A DNA stretch of 64,000 bases from CAZKAP01 sp964552195 (GTDB lineage Bacteria; Bacteroidota; Bacteroidia; Flavobacteriales; Flavobacteriaceae), in NCBI GenBank assembly GCA_964552195.1, contig CAZKFM010000001.1, forward strand, positions 372,001 through 436,000, in the 5' to 3' direction. Below the pieces are notes generated by a model. It had not been told where the DNA came from. It ran no database searches and saw only the letters and a list, made by a program, of their open reading frames with translations. How positions within the stretch are numbered: position 1 is the first letter of the stretch; each line of letters starts with the position of its first letter. Of this stretch, positions 53,599-62,261 are shown piece by piece. The translations under genes and the position numbers were made by a program.

Positions 53599-55047
53599 AT
53601 GTCATTGCGAGGAATAATCGGGTTAAGCGCTCTGTTACTAGTTGCCTGTAGGGAAGATCCCGGGGCAAAAAGCACATCCTCTTATTCAGAAGATAGAAGA
53701 GCGACAGGATGGCATTACAGCTGTCCGTCGGGGCCCATTACTTCGGTGGATAGGCTGTATCTGGATGATGGGCTGTATCATCTCTTCTATAGCAGCCGGC
53801 CTGAGGAAAGCGAAGCTGTACTGTGGGGTCATGCCGTGAGTACAGACCTGTATTCGTGGAAGGAGTGGCCCACTAGCCGATCCTGGGACAGTATCGTTCC
53901 AACGGGGTCGCGCAGCGTGGTAGCCGATCCGCTGAACCGTTCCGGCCTGGGAAGCCCTTCCTCCCCGCCATTATTATCTTACTTCACCTATCTGGCAGAG
54001 GGGGATTCAAAAGGAATCGGATTGGCCTACAGCCTGGATGATGGGGCTTCCTGGATTGTTGAAAAGAAGGTAAAATTAGGGGCGTTGGTTCCCGAATCTA
54101 TGCCCTGGGCTCCCCGAGTTTTCTGGTGGAATGAGGAAGGACGTTTTGTGGCTACTGTTCCGCATACGGATAAAAACGAAATCCGAATTCTGGAATCAGA
54201 AGATGGATGGGACTGGATTCAAAAGGGCCGATTCTCATTAGACGGCCTGCTCGATCCCAATTCCTGGGACCGGGTGGAACTCTTTCGAATAGGCGAATCC
54301 GGTACGGAAATCACCTGGGGGATGCTTGTAAACGTTATTTCAAATGGCCCTAATGGCGGTAGCGCTACGGCCTATCTGATCGGGCATTTTGATGGTCGTG
54401 AATTCCGCAGAACCAGTGGGGTTCACTGGCTGGACTACGGCCCTGATAACTATTCGGGCAGTGTTCTTTGGGATGAATCAGACTCTTCCCCTCTATATAT
54501 GGGTGTGATGAATAACAGCCTGTACCGTTACCGGATTCCCGAAGGTGCCCGGGGAACTGTGCTTACCCTCCCTCGGAAACTCCAATTATCGGAGAGCGGT
54601 CAATTATTGAGAAGCCGTCCTGTGGTCCCGATCGATCATGAAACCGAAGACCCGCTTGTGATCATTGAAGGGAACACGTTTAGATTTAGCCGGGACACCC
54701 TGGCTCCGGTAATCCTTTCGTTTAAATCGGACAAGAAAGGCTTTAGTCTTAAACTGAAATCGGACAGGAACGAACAGCTCAGCTTATATACGGTCACGGG
54801 TGAGGGCGCGATGCTTTTAGATCGTATGTCCTCGGGTCTGACATCCTTCGAGCCGGAATTTGGAAACAAAAAGCATTATATCCCCCTTGCGGGAATACCG
54901 GAAAATGAAGAATGGGAAGTCGAGATCTACCTGGACAAAAATTCCGCAGAGGTTTTTATAGGTGGAGGTAGTCAGGTGGTGTCGGCATTGGTTTTTCCCG
55001 AAAGCCCTTACCGAGAGCTTTCCTTTAGCCGAAGTAATCAGAATTGA
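53599..55047 (+). CDS. GH32-like lipoprotein lacking the catalytic residues
   Basis: 482 residues, lipobox LVAC (C17). Overall homology to GH32 is visible: DGLYHLFY, GHAVSTDLYSW, TGSRSVVAD with NRSG, HWLDYGPDNYSGSV and GVMNNSLYRYRIP, then a C-terminal beta-sandwich (about 340-480). The three catalytic places are changed. WMNDPNG is HYSCPSG, so the nucleophile Asp is C42; RDPKVFW is WAPRVFW, so D is A171; WECPDLF is WDRVELF, so the acid Glu is D224. It probably cannot hydrolyse fructans and may bind a glycan instead. It is divergent from the arsenosugar cluster. No SusCD or fructokinase gene lies near. Confidence 0.8.
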   Translation: MSLRGIIGLSALLLVACREDPGAKSTSSYSEDRRATGWHYSCPSGPITSVDRLYLDDGLYHLFYSSRPEESEAVLWGHAVSTDLYSWKEWPTSRSWDSIVPTGSRSVVADPLNRSGLGSPSSPPLLSYFTYLAEGDSKGIGLAYSLDDGASWIVEKKVKLGALVPESMPWAPRVFWWNEEGRFVATVPHTDKNEIRILESEDGWDWIQKGRFSLDGLLDPNSWDRVELFRIGESGTEITWGMLVNVISNGPNGGSATAYLIGHFDGREFRRTSGVHWLDYGPDNYSGSVLWDESDSSPLYMGVMNNSLYRYRIPEGARGTVLTLPRKLQLSESGQLLRSRPVVPIDHETEDPLVIIEGNTFRFSRDTLAPVILSFKSDKKGFSLKLKSDRNEQLSLYTVTGEGAMLLDRMSSGLTSFEPEFGNKKHYIPLAGIPENEEWEVEIYLDKNSAEVFIGGGSQVVSALVFPESPYRELSFSRSNQN

Positions 55048-55075
55048 AGCACCGAATACGGCTGGCACAGACGAT

Positions 55076-55097
55076 AAAAAAACCGCCCGAAGGCGGT
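55076..55097 (-). terminator. Rho-independent terminator
   Basis: Minus-strand stem ACCGCC/GGCGGT with TTCG loop (55082-55087 with 55092-55097) followed by seven T residues down to 55076. It ends the small gene at 55104. It may also help stop the converging GH32-like transcript, though the plus-strand T-run is weak. Confidence 0.85.
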
Positions 55098-55103
55098 GTT
55101 TGA

Positions 55104-55328
55104 TTAAAGAGGACTTCCTTTTAGGCGTTTTTCAATCTTTTTCTTCTTGACCGTAAGACGCTTCATCACGTCCATCAGATCGGTGTCCTTAGTTTCTTTG
55201 TATATCTCGTTTATAGAGAGGATCAGCTCCTTTGCTTCACGCGAAGCGGCCACCCGGTCACTGGTGGACATGTGGCTTAGGCTGCGTGATTCGAACTCAG
55301 TAGCTTTTGTCAGTAATTCGGCTTCCAT
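55104..55328 (-). CDS. Small conserved-looking helical protein
   Basis: 74 residues from the ATG at 55328; a TTG five codons upstream is less likely. Highly charged and predicted all-helical, with a basic tail (MKRLTVKKKKIEKRLKG). No signal peptide or known motif. The strong terminator right after its stop shows it is a real transcription unit. The family is not recognised, though its size and charge resemble small nucleoid- or ribosome-associated proteins (weak guess). About 265 bases of AT-rich sequence upstream contain no other gene. Confidence 0.68.
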   Translation of the reverse strand: MEAELLTKATEFESRSLSHMSTSDRVAASREAKELILSINEIYKETKDTDLMDVMKRLTVKKKKIEKRLKGSPL

Positions 55329-55594
55329 CGACTTGAACAACAATTATTGGTTTAACAAAACAGGGTTTAAGGCGATTTTTGTTCAATCAAATATCCTTAT
55401 CCCTAAACATTTGAGTTCAATATACGTAATAGTATCGTTAAGAATTTGATAAATTCTGTGAAGTTATCCTCAACATAAGTGTCAGCTGTTCAACAAAATC
55501 CCCGATTCATTGCGTAAAATGCAAGAAATAACAAGATTAAATCATTGATTGTTAGCCTCTTGTTGTATATGCTGCCAAATTGACAAATCGATAC

Positions 55595-56968
55595 CTATAA
55601 GTTGAAGTACACCTTGGCATTATCGTAACAGATGTCCGAAATAATGGCTCCGAGCCAGTGAATATCGGCGGGTAGCTCACCCCGGTCGATAGCCTGACCC
55701 ATGTAATTGCAGAGTATCCTGCGGAAGTATTCAAATGTGCTGTATCCCAAAGGACTGCGGCTCAGAGATGGGATGCCGATGAAACAGCTCAGCGTTCCGT
55801 AATTGGCTATGGACCGGAGTTGTCTTTCGATACCTGGTTTGTTGAAATGCACGGACCAGGCTCCTCCTAGCTGCACCTTCCCTCGTATATGCCCGTCGTT
55901 GTATTGTGCCGCCATATGGGCGAAGAGCTCATTCTGATTCGGATCGGCAGGATAGAGTACGGTGCGCGCAAGTTCGTCTTTTGAGTCCAGCATCTGCAAA
56001 AATCCGAAAATCGAATGGCCCGGCCCGATGTTGGGAATACCCGTGGTATAACTGCCTGTTTCTGCATTCCCGATGAAGAACTGCTGAACCCATCCCAGTT
56101 CGTTGTACATCCGACAGAGTTCGGCCATGAGTTCGCCTTGAAAGCATTGTACTTCCTGCAGATCCAGTTTTCTGCCTTCGAATATCTTGTCGAATATTCT
56201 GCCCGCTGAGTTTCCATCGGGTCGGCAGAGACTGATGTCAGGCATGTTATGACTGGCGACACGGCAACCGAGTTCGTGGAAATCGAGGGCACGGGTACGA
56301 AGTGCCTGTAACAGGTCTTCGTAGTTGCGAATGGGAGTGTGGGATATGTGTTCCAGCGTCTCCAGGTAGTGGCGGTAGCTGACCGGATCGCTCAGCTGGT
56401 AGAGCGCATCCGGCTGAAAACCAGGGATCAGGGTGATATCCTTGTCCTTGTGAGACAGGTACGTCCGGTGGAATGCCAGGCTCTCGCACGGGTCCATGGC
56501 GCTGGAAAGCACTTCAATCCCTCGCTGACGCAGCAGTCCCTGGGCAGAATGCGACGGAAGATGCAGCTTTTGTCGCGTAAGCTCGAATGCAGCTTCGGCC
56601 GTTTCGGCATCGAATCGGTCTTCGAACTCGAAGTAGCGGAGTAACTCCAGGTGGGTAAGGTGGTAGGTCGGACTTCCTACCAGGTAGGGAACGATTGCCG
56701 CCCAGTGCATGAATTTTTCCTCATCCGACCCTTCACCGGAGATGAATTCTTCCTGTACCCCCAGTGTTTTCATGGCAAGGGCTTTACGGGGATCGTTCTC
56801 GATCCAGAGGGGGGTACAATTGTCGTACTGTATGTCTTCGGCCACAACCCGGGGAGGAATATGGCTGTGGAAGTCTATGATGGGTTGATGAGCTGCGTAC
56901 TCATGATACAGCCGCTCGGACCATTTATTCTCCAGCAAGAAATTGTCAGTAATAAAGGAATGGCTCAT
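55595..56968 (-). CDS. uxaC: Glucuronate isomerase
   Basis: 457 residues from the ATG at 56968, giving the normal start SHSFITDNFLLENKWSERLY; a longer reading from 57007 adds 13 atypical residues. Family marks: IDFHSHIPP (metal His pair), HWAAIVPYLVG, QFFIGN and GRILCNYMGQAIDRGELP. Interconverts glucuronate and fructuronate (or galacturonate and tagaturonate). Stand-alone here: no uxuA, uxuB or transporter gene is adjacent. Confidence 0.95.
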   Translation of the reverse strand: MSHSFITDNFLLENKWSERLYHEYAAHQPIIDFHSHIPPRVVAEDIQYDNCTPLWIENDPRKALAMKTLGVQEEFISGEGSDEEKFMHWAAIVPYLVGSPTYHLTHLELLRYFEFEDRFDAETAEAAFELTRQKLHLPSHSAQGLLRQRGIEVLSSAMDPCESLAFHRTYLSHKDKDITLIPGFQPDALYQLSDPVSYRHYLETLEHISHTPIRNYEDLLQALRTRALDFHELGCRVASHNMPDISLCRPDGNSAGRIFDKIFEGRKLDLQEVQCFQGELMAELCRMYNELGWVQQFFIGNAETGSYTTGIPNIGPGHSIFGFLQMLDSKDELARTVLYPADPNQNELFAHMAAQYNDGHIRGKVQLGGAWSVHFNKPGIERQLRSIANYGTLSCFIGIPSLSRSPLGYSTFEYFRRILCNYMGQAIDRGELPADIHWLGAIISDICYDNAKVYFNL

Positions 56969-57086
56969 AAAAACAGTACTCCGGGCAGGTCGATGCAATA
57001 CCGCCACACAAGACCTATAACGCAGAAATCCCGTCGGGCATACACGCGGCAGGGATTTTTCCGTTAGGCTGTGGAAGGACAGGACG

Positions 57087-57094
57087 TATCTTTG
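57087..57094 (+). promoter_or_regulatory. -7 box placed for a leaderless transcript
   Basis: TATCTTTG, an exact TAnnTTTG, five bases (TAGGC) before the ATG at 57100. Same spacing as at 32961 and 60313. Confidence 0.55.
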
Positions 57095-57099
57095 TAGGC

Positions 57100-57822
57100 A
57101 TGAGAACCATACGAACCACTTTTGCCATCCTGATATGCTGTGCAGTCTGGGCCTGTACTTCCGGATCCGCGGAAGGCGTCAAGGTCCTGGGAGAAGTACG
57201 AGGCACCGGGGCGCCCGTGTTTAAGATTCCCGGGGAAGACCGAATGCTACTGGTATTCGTTTCCCAGCAGGATACCCTATATGCCAACGAACTCCGGTCG
57301 ATGGTATACGGAGGTAGGTCATTGAAGTTGCTGGATCGAAACCGTTCCCGGGACTCAGTTTCCGGCATCAGCAGCCTGGAGGTCTGGTATCTGGAAGAAG
57401 AAGCCCTGGGCGGGACAGACTCCTCCGACCTCGAATTCTTCTTTGAGTTCGGCGATCCGGTTGAAAGAGGTCAGACGTTTCACACTGCGAGCATACTGCT
57501 GCAAAATGTCAACCAGCAAAGGGTGGTAAGCAATCTGGTCAAGAGCAATGCGGCTGCGCCTACACGAACCGGTGAGGAGTCATCCGGAGAAGGCAGCGTG
57601 CTGCTGACAGCGGTGTTCGCTCCTGAAGACAGCCCGCTGGACAACAGGGAAGGATTTACTGAGATTTATCATAGCAAGGCCGGGGGTCAACGGCCGGAAC
57701 TGCGGGTTTATGCCCGCTTTTTGGCTACTGACGGTCCTTTTTTAGCCCCATCCGTTCCCGAGGATACTGAGGGAGACTGGAGATATATGTCCATTTCCGT
57801 CGAGCCGGCCAGGAAGCCTTAG
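57100..57822 (+). CDS. Uncharacterised lipoprotein
   Basis: 240 residues. Lipobox VWAC, then a Ser/Gly linker. The mature part is rich in beta-type segments and charged residues and shows no known motif; I do not recognise it. A stretch around TRTGEESSGEGS looks like a flexible linker. It precedes a FkbM methyltransferase gene by 20 bases, so the two are probably co-transcribed. A role at the envelope is all that can be said. Confidence 0.72.
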   Translation: MRTIRTTFAILICCAVWACTSGSAEGVKVLGEVRGTGAPVFKIPGEDRMLLVFVSQQDTLYANELRSMVYGGRSLKLLDRNRSRDSVSGISSLEVWYLEEEALGGTDSSDLEFFFEFGDPVERGQTFHTASILLQNVNQQRVVSNLVKSNAAAPTRTGEESSGEGSVLLTAVFAPEDSPLDNREGFTEIYHSKAGGQRPELRVYARFLATDGPFLAPSVPEDTEGDWRYMSISVEPARKP

Positions 57823-57842
57823 ACACAGAAAGCAAGCGATAA

Positions 57843-58745
57843 ATGAATGCCTTGAGAGCGCTGCTGTACCAACCCCATATCAATGGGGTACTGAGAAGCA
57901 TACTTCGGTTGCTTAAACCTCTTTTGCCCGAAGGCGTGCGACTTCATCCCAGCGGGAGGGTTAAAATACGATGGGAAGGCCGCAAACTTTTTGACATCAG
58001 GACCAATCCGACCAGTTTTATCAGCCGTCAGTTGTTTTACGAGGGAGCAGAGAATTACGAATACTCACGCTTTTTCTTCGAACTGGCCAGGGGATGCCGC
58101 TGCTTTTTTGACGTGGGCGCCAACCTGGGTTACTACAGCCTGCTTGCCTGTGCTGCGGAACCAGGCGCTCAGGTAGTGGCTTTCGAACCCACGCCTGGCC
58201 CTCTGATTTACCTTCGCAATAATTTGCGCCTCAATGGATTTGGGCAACGTGTAAGCATAGTGGATAAGGCCCTGGGGGAGCAGTCGGGTCGCGTAGAGTT
58301 TTACGAAGTGGTCAACCCTAAGTTTCCGAATATGGCGAATCTTTCCGGGGAGCACCACATGGGAACCAAATCACTTCCTTCGGTACGCCCTTTTCAGGTG
58401 GATTCGATCACCCTGGATCAGTTTTGTTCGGACTACCCCGATAGGACTCCGGATTTGATCAAGATCGATACCGAAGGGGCAGAGGCCATGATTTTAAGGG
58501 GTGGGCGGAGGACTCTGGAGCTACACCGGCCCATTGTCATAGCGGAATTGCTATACAACCGTATTGAGTCCGAAATTCAGGAGGCCATGTCCGGTCTGGG
58601 GTATTATTACTTCTTCATTCGGGGCAATGCTCTCGAACCCGTTTCCGATCTGGTCAGGATCACCGATAACCACGTCAGAAACGTTTGCCTGGTTCCGGAG
58701 GAGTTTGTGGATAAGGTGCAGCCCTTTGTCCTGATATCGGATTGA
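57843..58745 (+). CDS. FkbM-family SAM methyltransferase
   Basis: 300 residues. SAM-binding FDVGANLGYYSLLA, acidic motif VAFEPTPGPLIYLRNNL, and the FkbM signature DLIKIDTEGAEAMILRGG. FkbM enzymes O-methylate sugars, polyketides or glycans; the acceptor is unknown here. No signal peptide. Converges with the next methyltransferase gene, with only one base between the stop codons. Confidence 0.9.
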   Translation: MNALRALLYQPHINGVLRSILRLLKPLLPEGVRLHPSGRVKIRWEGRKLFDIRTNPTSFISRQLFYEGAENYEYSRFFFELARGCRCFFDVGANLGYYSLLACAAEPGAQVVAFEPTPGPLIYLRNNLRLNGFGQRVSIVDKALGEQSGRVEFYEVVNPKFPNMANLSGEHHMGTKSLPSVRPFQVDSITLDQFCSDYPDRTPDLIKIDTEGAEAMILRGGRRTLELHRPIVIAELLYNRIESEIQEAMSGLGYYYFFIRGNALEPVSDLVRITDNHVRNVCLVPEEFVDKVQPFVLISD

Positions 58746-58746
58746 T

Positions 58747-59406
58747 TCATATGCCCAGGCAGTTCCCGGGTCTGTAGAATACGCTGGTGCACCATCCGTG
58801 GGAGCTTATGGGGCCGGTGCCAAAAAAGTCCAGTCTTTTAAATCCTTGTGACAACAGCAAATCATAACCCTCCTTATAGGCATCCCTTTCCGCATTGTCC
58901 CATACAATAACTCCTTTCGGCGAGAGGGAAGAAAGGCTGTGATGAGCGCAGGAAACCCTGTCCCTGCCATCGATGATTACCAGATCGAATTCCCTGCCCG
59001 AGTTCACTATGGCAGAGGCGTATTCTCCGCTTTGCAAGTCGCAATGCTGATAGGTAATCCGGGGTGAAGTTTGAAACACCTGCTTCATCCTTCGGTGCCA
59101 GTCCGGGTCGTGTTCCACAGATAGAACCTCCTCAACGCGGGTAGCCAGCCACAGTGTGGAATTACCACTGCCGTATTCGAATACCTTCATATCCCGGGTC
59201 AATCGATTGGCAAGGAAGTGCATGGCTGAGTAGGTGAACCAGGGCAGGGGTTCTCCTTCCTCGCTTACGGGCAAACCGAGGCGTACACTCTTTTTCCATC
59301 CGGACCGTGCCAGAAAGTTTTTGGATAGCAGATATTTTCGTGTGAATACGCGTCCACCCGGAAGAAGGTGGATCAGGTCGAAGAGAAAGTCCTTGATGGC
59401 CTGCAC
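58747..59406 (-). CDS. Class I SAM-dependent methyltransferase
   Basis: 219 residues from a GTG at 59406. Methyltransferase-like core: KVFEYGSGNSTLWLA (SAM loop), VLSVEHDPDWHRRMK and DLVIIDGRDRVSCAHH with the conserved Asp. The length and lack of extra domains leave the substrate open; FkbM and capsule-type glycan methylation are options. It faces the FkbM gene, so the two are separate units, but may work on the same class of substrate (inference). Confidence 0.75.
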   Translation of the reverse strand: MQAIKDFLFDLIHLLPGGRVFTRKYLLSKNFLARSGWKKSVRLGLPVSEEGEPLPWFTYSAMHFLANRLTRDMKVFEYGSGNSTLWLATRVEEVLSVEHDPDWHRRMKQVFQTSPRITYQHCDLQSGEYASAIVNSGREFDLVIIDGRDRVSCAHHSLSSLSPKGVIVWDNAERDAYKEGYDLLLSQGFKRLDFFGTGPISSHGWCTSVFYRPGNCLGI

Positions 59407-59501
59407 AGGGAGTAATTAGGTGTAAGCAAAGTAAAGAAACCCTGACCAAAGTCGTAAATTCACATAGTGGGGTTGTCAGCCCTGCATTTGAAGACGGCAC
59501 T

Positions 59502-60296
59502 ATGAATCCTGAGTTCCTCCAGCGCGTGTACCGATCCCATCAGGACTGCGTACAATGTCCTTCACAGGAGCAGATCGTGGGCTTTTTCGATTTTCTGCTA
59601 GGGCTGCTTTTTCCCAGCCTCGCACGGGAGCCATACCGGGATTATGACGAAATGCTGAAGGGTTTCGAATCTGTGGAAGAAAGGCTTCATGCTTTGATGA
59701 TAACCTGCCCCATTGCCCGCAGGGAGGAAGTCTGTTCGGATTTCAGGGAGCAGTTGCCCGTCATATACGAATTGCTCCTGGAGGATGCCGAGGCCATTTG
59801 CAGCGGTGACCCTGCGGCCAATTCGGTGCAGGAAGTGATCCGTTCGTATCCCGGATTCTATGCCATAGCCGCCTATCGCATTGCGCATAGTCTGCTGGGC
59901 ATGGGAGTTCCCAATATTCCGAGAAGCATAGCCGAGCATGCCCACAGCAAAACAGGGATTGACATACATCCCGGCGCGCGAATCGGCAGGCGGTTCTGCA
60001 TAGATCACGGTACGGGTGTGGTCATTGGTGAAACCACGGAGATCGGTAACGATGTGAAGATTTACCAGGGGGTGACTTTGGGAGCTTTGAGTGTCCGGAA
60101 AGAGATGGCACGGAAGAAAAGGCACCCTACGGTGGAGGATGGTGTGGTTATTTATTCCGGAGCCACTATACTCGGTGGGAATACCGTCATTGGGGCGGCA
60201 TCAGTGATCGGAGGTAATGTCTGGTTAACTCGGAGCGTTCCCCCGGCCTCCAAGGTGTACTACGAACCAGGAGCAAATCAATACAACCCCGGGTAG
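59502..60296 (+). CDS. cysE: Serine O-acetyltransferase (EpsC/CysE)
   Basis: 264 residues. A helical N-terminal half (SATase_N-like) precedes a left-handed beta-helix with hexapeptide repeats (IDIHPGARIGRRFCIDHGTG, VIGETTEIGNDVKIYQGVTLG). Makes O-acetylserine from serine and acetyl-CoA. cysM starts 30 bases downstream but with its own promoter box. The C-terminus (PPASKVYYEPG) matches the bacterial EpsC group. Confidence 0.93.
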   Translation: MNPEFLQRVYRSHQDCVQCPSQEQIVGFFDFLLGLLFPSLAREPYRDYDEMLKGFESVEERLHALMITCPIARREEVCSDFREQLPVIYELLLEDAEAICSGDPAANSVQEVIRSYPGFYAIAAYRIAHSLLGMGVPNIPRSIAEHAHSKTGIDIHPGARIGRRFCIDHGTGVVIGETTEIGNDVKIYQGVTLGALSVRKEMARKKRHPTVEDGVVIYSGATILGGNTVIGAASVIGGNVWLTRSVPPASKVYYEPGANQYNPG

Positions 60297-60312
60297 ATTA
60301 ACGTCCTGCATG

Positions 60313-60320
60313 TAAATTTG
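60313..60320 (+). promoter_or_regulatory. -7 box placed for a leaderless cysM transcript
   Basis: TAAATTTG, an exact TAnnTTTG, five bases (GATCG) before the ATG at 60326, inside the 29-base gap after cysE. Confidence 0.55.
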
Positions 60321-60325
60321 GATCG

Positions 60326-61207
60326 ATGAATCTGTTAGAACTCGTTGGCAATACCCCGTTGATTGAGATCAAAAAACTCAATCCCTATCCCGGGGTACGC
60401 ATCCTGGGGAAGCTGGAGGGCCAGAATCCCGGTGGTAGTGTAAAGGACAGGGCTGCCCTCAATATGATACAAAGGGCAATTGCAAGGGGCGAACTCAAGC
60501 CGAGCGATCGGCTGGTGGAAGCAACCAGTGGTAATACCGGTATCGCCCTGGCCATGATAGCCCGCCTGATGGGGCTTGATATTACCCTGGTTATGCCGGA
60601 AAACGCAACCGTCGAGAGAAGACTGGCCATGCAGGCCTACGGTGCGGAGGTTATCCTCACACCGGCCGATCGAACCATCGAGTATTCCCGAGAGTTGGCC
60701 GGTGAACTGTCCAGGGAGAAGGGTTACCACATACTGGATCAGTTTAACAATCCGGATAATGCCGAGATGCATTACCAGACCACGGGTCCTGAAATCTGGA
60801 GGGAAACACACGGAGAAGTTACCCATTTCGTATCGGCCATGGGGACTACAGGTACCATAATGGGGGTCTCCCGATACCTGAAGGGCATTAACCCCGACGT
60901 GGAAATCGTGGGAACCCAGCCTACGGAAGGCTCTCGTATACCAGGAATACGCCGATGGACCCCGGAATTCCTGCCGGGTATTTACGAGCCCGAGCGCGTC
61001 GACCGCACGATTTACGTTTCAGAGGAAGACGCGGCCCGCAGGGCGATTTCGCTTTCCCAGGAGGAGGCGATCTTTTCAGGCATGAGCAGTGGGGGTGCTT
61101 TCCACGCTGCACTGCAGGTGGCCTCAGGGATCGAAACCGGAGTGATTGTTTTTATCGTGTGCGACCGGGGAGACCGATATCTCAGTTCCGGGCTATACGG
61201 AACCTAA
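60326..61207 (+). CDS. cysM: Cysteine synthase B
   Basis: 293 residues, PLP fold II. The PLP lysine is in NPGGSVKDRAAL; EATSGNTGIALA is the substrate loop and SAMGTTGTIMG the phosphate cup. Short and with MPENATVERR typical of CysM rather than CysK. Joins O-acetylserine with sulfide (or thiosulfate) to make cysteine. Forms a cysE-cysM pair and converges with the DgcN-like gene. Confidence 0.95.
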   Translation: MNLLELVGNTPLIEIKKLNPYPGVRILGKLEGQNPGGSVKDRAALNMIQRAIARGELKPSDRLVEATSGNTGIALAMIARLMGLDITLVMPENATVERRLAMQAYGAEVILTPADRTIEYSRELAGELSREKGYHILDQFNNPDNAEMHYQTTGPEIWRETHGEVTHFVSAMGTTGTIMGVSRYLKGINPDVEIVGTQPTEGSRIPGIRRWTPEFLPGIYEPERVDRTIYVSEEDAARRAISLSQEEAIFSGMSSGGAFHAALQVASGIETGVIVFIVCDRGDRYLSSGLYGT

Positions 61208-61216
61208 GGTATACAA

Positions 61217-62257
61217 TCAGGCATGGAGCAGGAAATGACCGATTTCTGCAGGCCCTTGCCGAACCGGGTCGCAAACCGGAAGACCATAGCGTTCCCGGAT
61301 CTCGGCTATGGCCCTGAGCGCACGGTCTTCCTCAAGGTGTGAGGTATTCAGAAAAATGCCCGCTGCCTGTGGTCGCGGGAGTCCTCCCAGTATATCAGCC
61401 ACATCCTGATTGAGACGAATAAAGTCATCCAGGGGCGGAATGGGGACCCGGGGTGCGATTTCGTTGAACAGTGTTTCCGCCCTATGACATAATATGAGGT
61501 GAGTGGGGCAGGTACCACGAAGCAGTGGCAGGGTCGCCGTACTCCCCGGATGGGCCAGCGAACCCTGACCCTCAACGATTACCAGGTCGGAATCGGCATG
61601 CGAAAGAACTTCTTCTTCCACCGCGCCACAGGCCTGATCGACCTTGATCGCGTCCAGGGGAATGCCCTTTCCGGTAATGGTAATGCCGACCTGTCCTGTT
61701 GCGACAAAGGAGGCCCGAACGCCCTGATCCAGCAACCAGCGTTGTAGGAGCAGACCGGAGGTCATCTTCCCGACGGCCATATCGGTACCTATCATCAACA
61801 CTCTTTTGTTTCCGAGTTGTGCAGCTTTTGCGGTTCCGATAGGGTAGGAACGGTCGGAGTGGCGAATATCCCAGATTACCTGCTCGCCCGGATCCCGCAG
61901 GTAACCGGTCAGCTTATCCCTGAGTCTGTCGTGAAGCCCATTGACCAGAGACAACCCTGCGGTAAGGGCAGTCCGAAGTACGGTTTCCCATTCTTCCGGT
62001 AATCGCCCGCCCGAAGGAGCAATTCCGAGCAGCAATACCTCCGCTCCCAGGGCAAGTGCTTCCTCCAAACTTCCGACCACGGGTACCTCGGATTCCAACG
62101 GGAGTACATCACCGGCCAGCTTTCCGACGTGACGACTGTCAATGATGCACACAATTTCCTGAGGGCCAAAGCGAAGTACACCATCACCCATTTTGCCATT
62201 TCTCTCACCCAGGGCACCTTCCATATAGATCGCCCATTTTTTCTGCATCAGATTCAT
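61217..62257 (-). CDS. dgcN: DUF1611/DgcN-like N-acetyltransferase
   Basis: 346 residues from the ATG at 62257, which clears the dgcA-like gene (gap 4 bases); an upstream in-frame start at 62332 would overlap it. Two parts: an N-terminal Rossmann-like segment and a C-terminal P-loop domain with VLMIGTDMAVGKMTSG and VEGQGSLAHPG. DgcN proteins of marine bacteria have been reported to N-acetylate D-glutamate for the D-glutamate catabolism route; the pairing with a racemase here fits that. Role by analogy. Confidence 0.75.
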   Translation of the reverse strand: MNLMQKKWAIYMEGALGERNGKMGDGVLRFGPQEIVCIIDSRHVGKLAGDVLPLESEVPVVGSLEEALALGAEVLLLGIAPSGGRLPEEWETVLRTALTAGLSLVNGLHDRLRDKLTGYLRDPGEQVIWDIRHSDRSYPIGTAKAAQLGNKRVLMIGTDMAVGKMTSGLLLQRWLLDQGVRASFVATGQVGITITGKGIPLDAIKVDQACGAVEEEVLSHADSDLVIVEGQGSLAHPGSTATLPLLRGTCPTHLILCHRAETLFNEIAPRVPIPPLDDFIRLNQDVADILGGLPRPQAAGIFLNTSHLEEDRALRAIAEIRERYGLPVCDPVRQGPAEIGHFLLHA

Positions 62258-62261
62258 GGGT

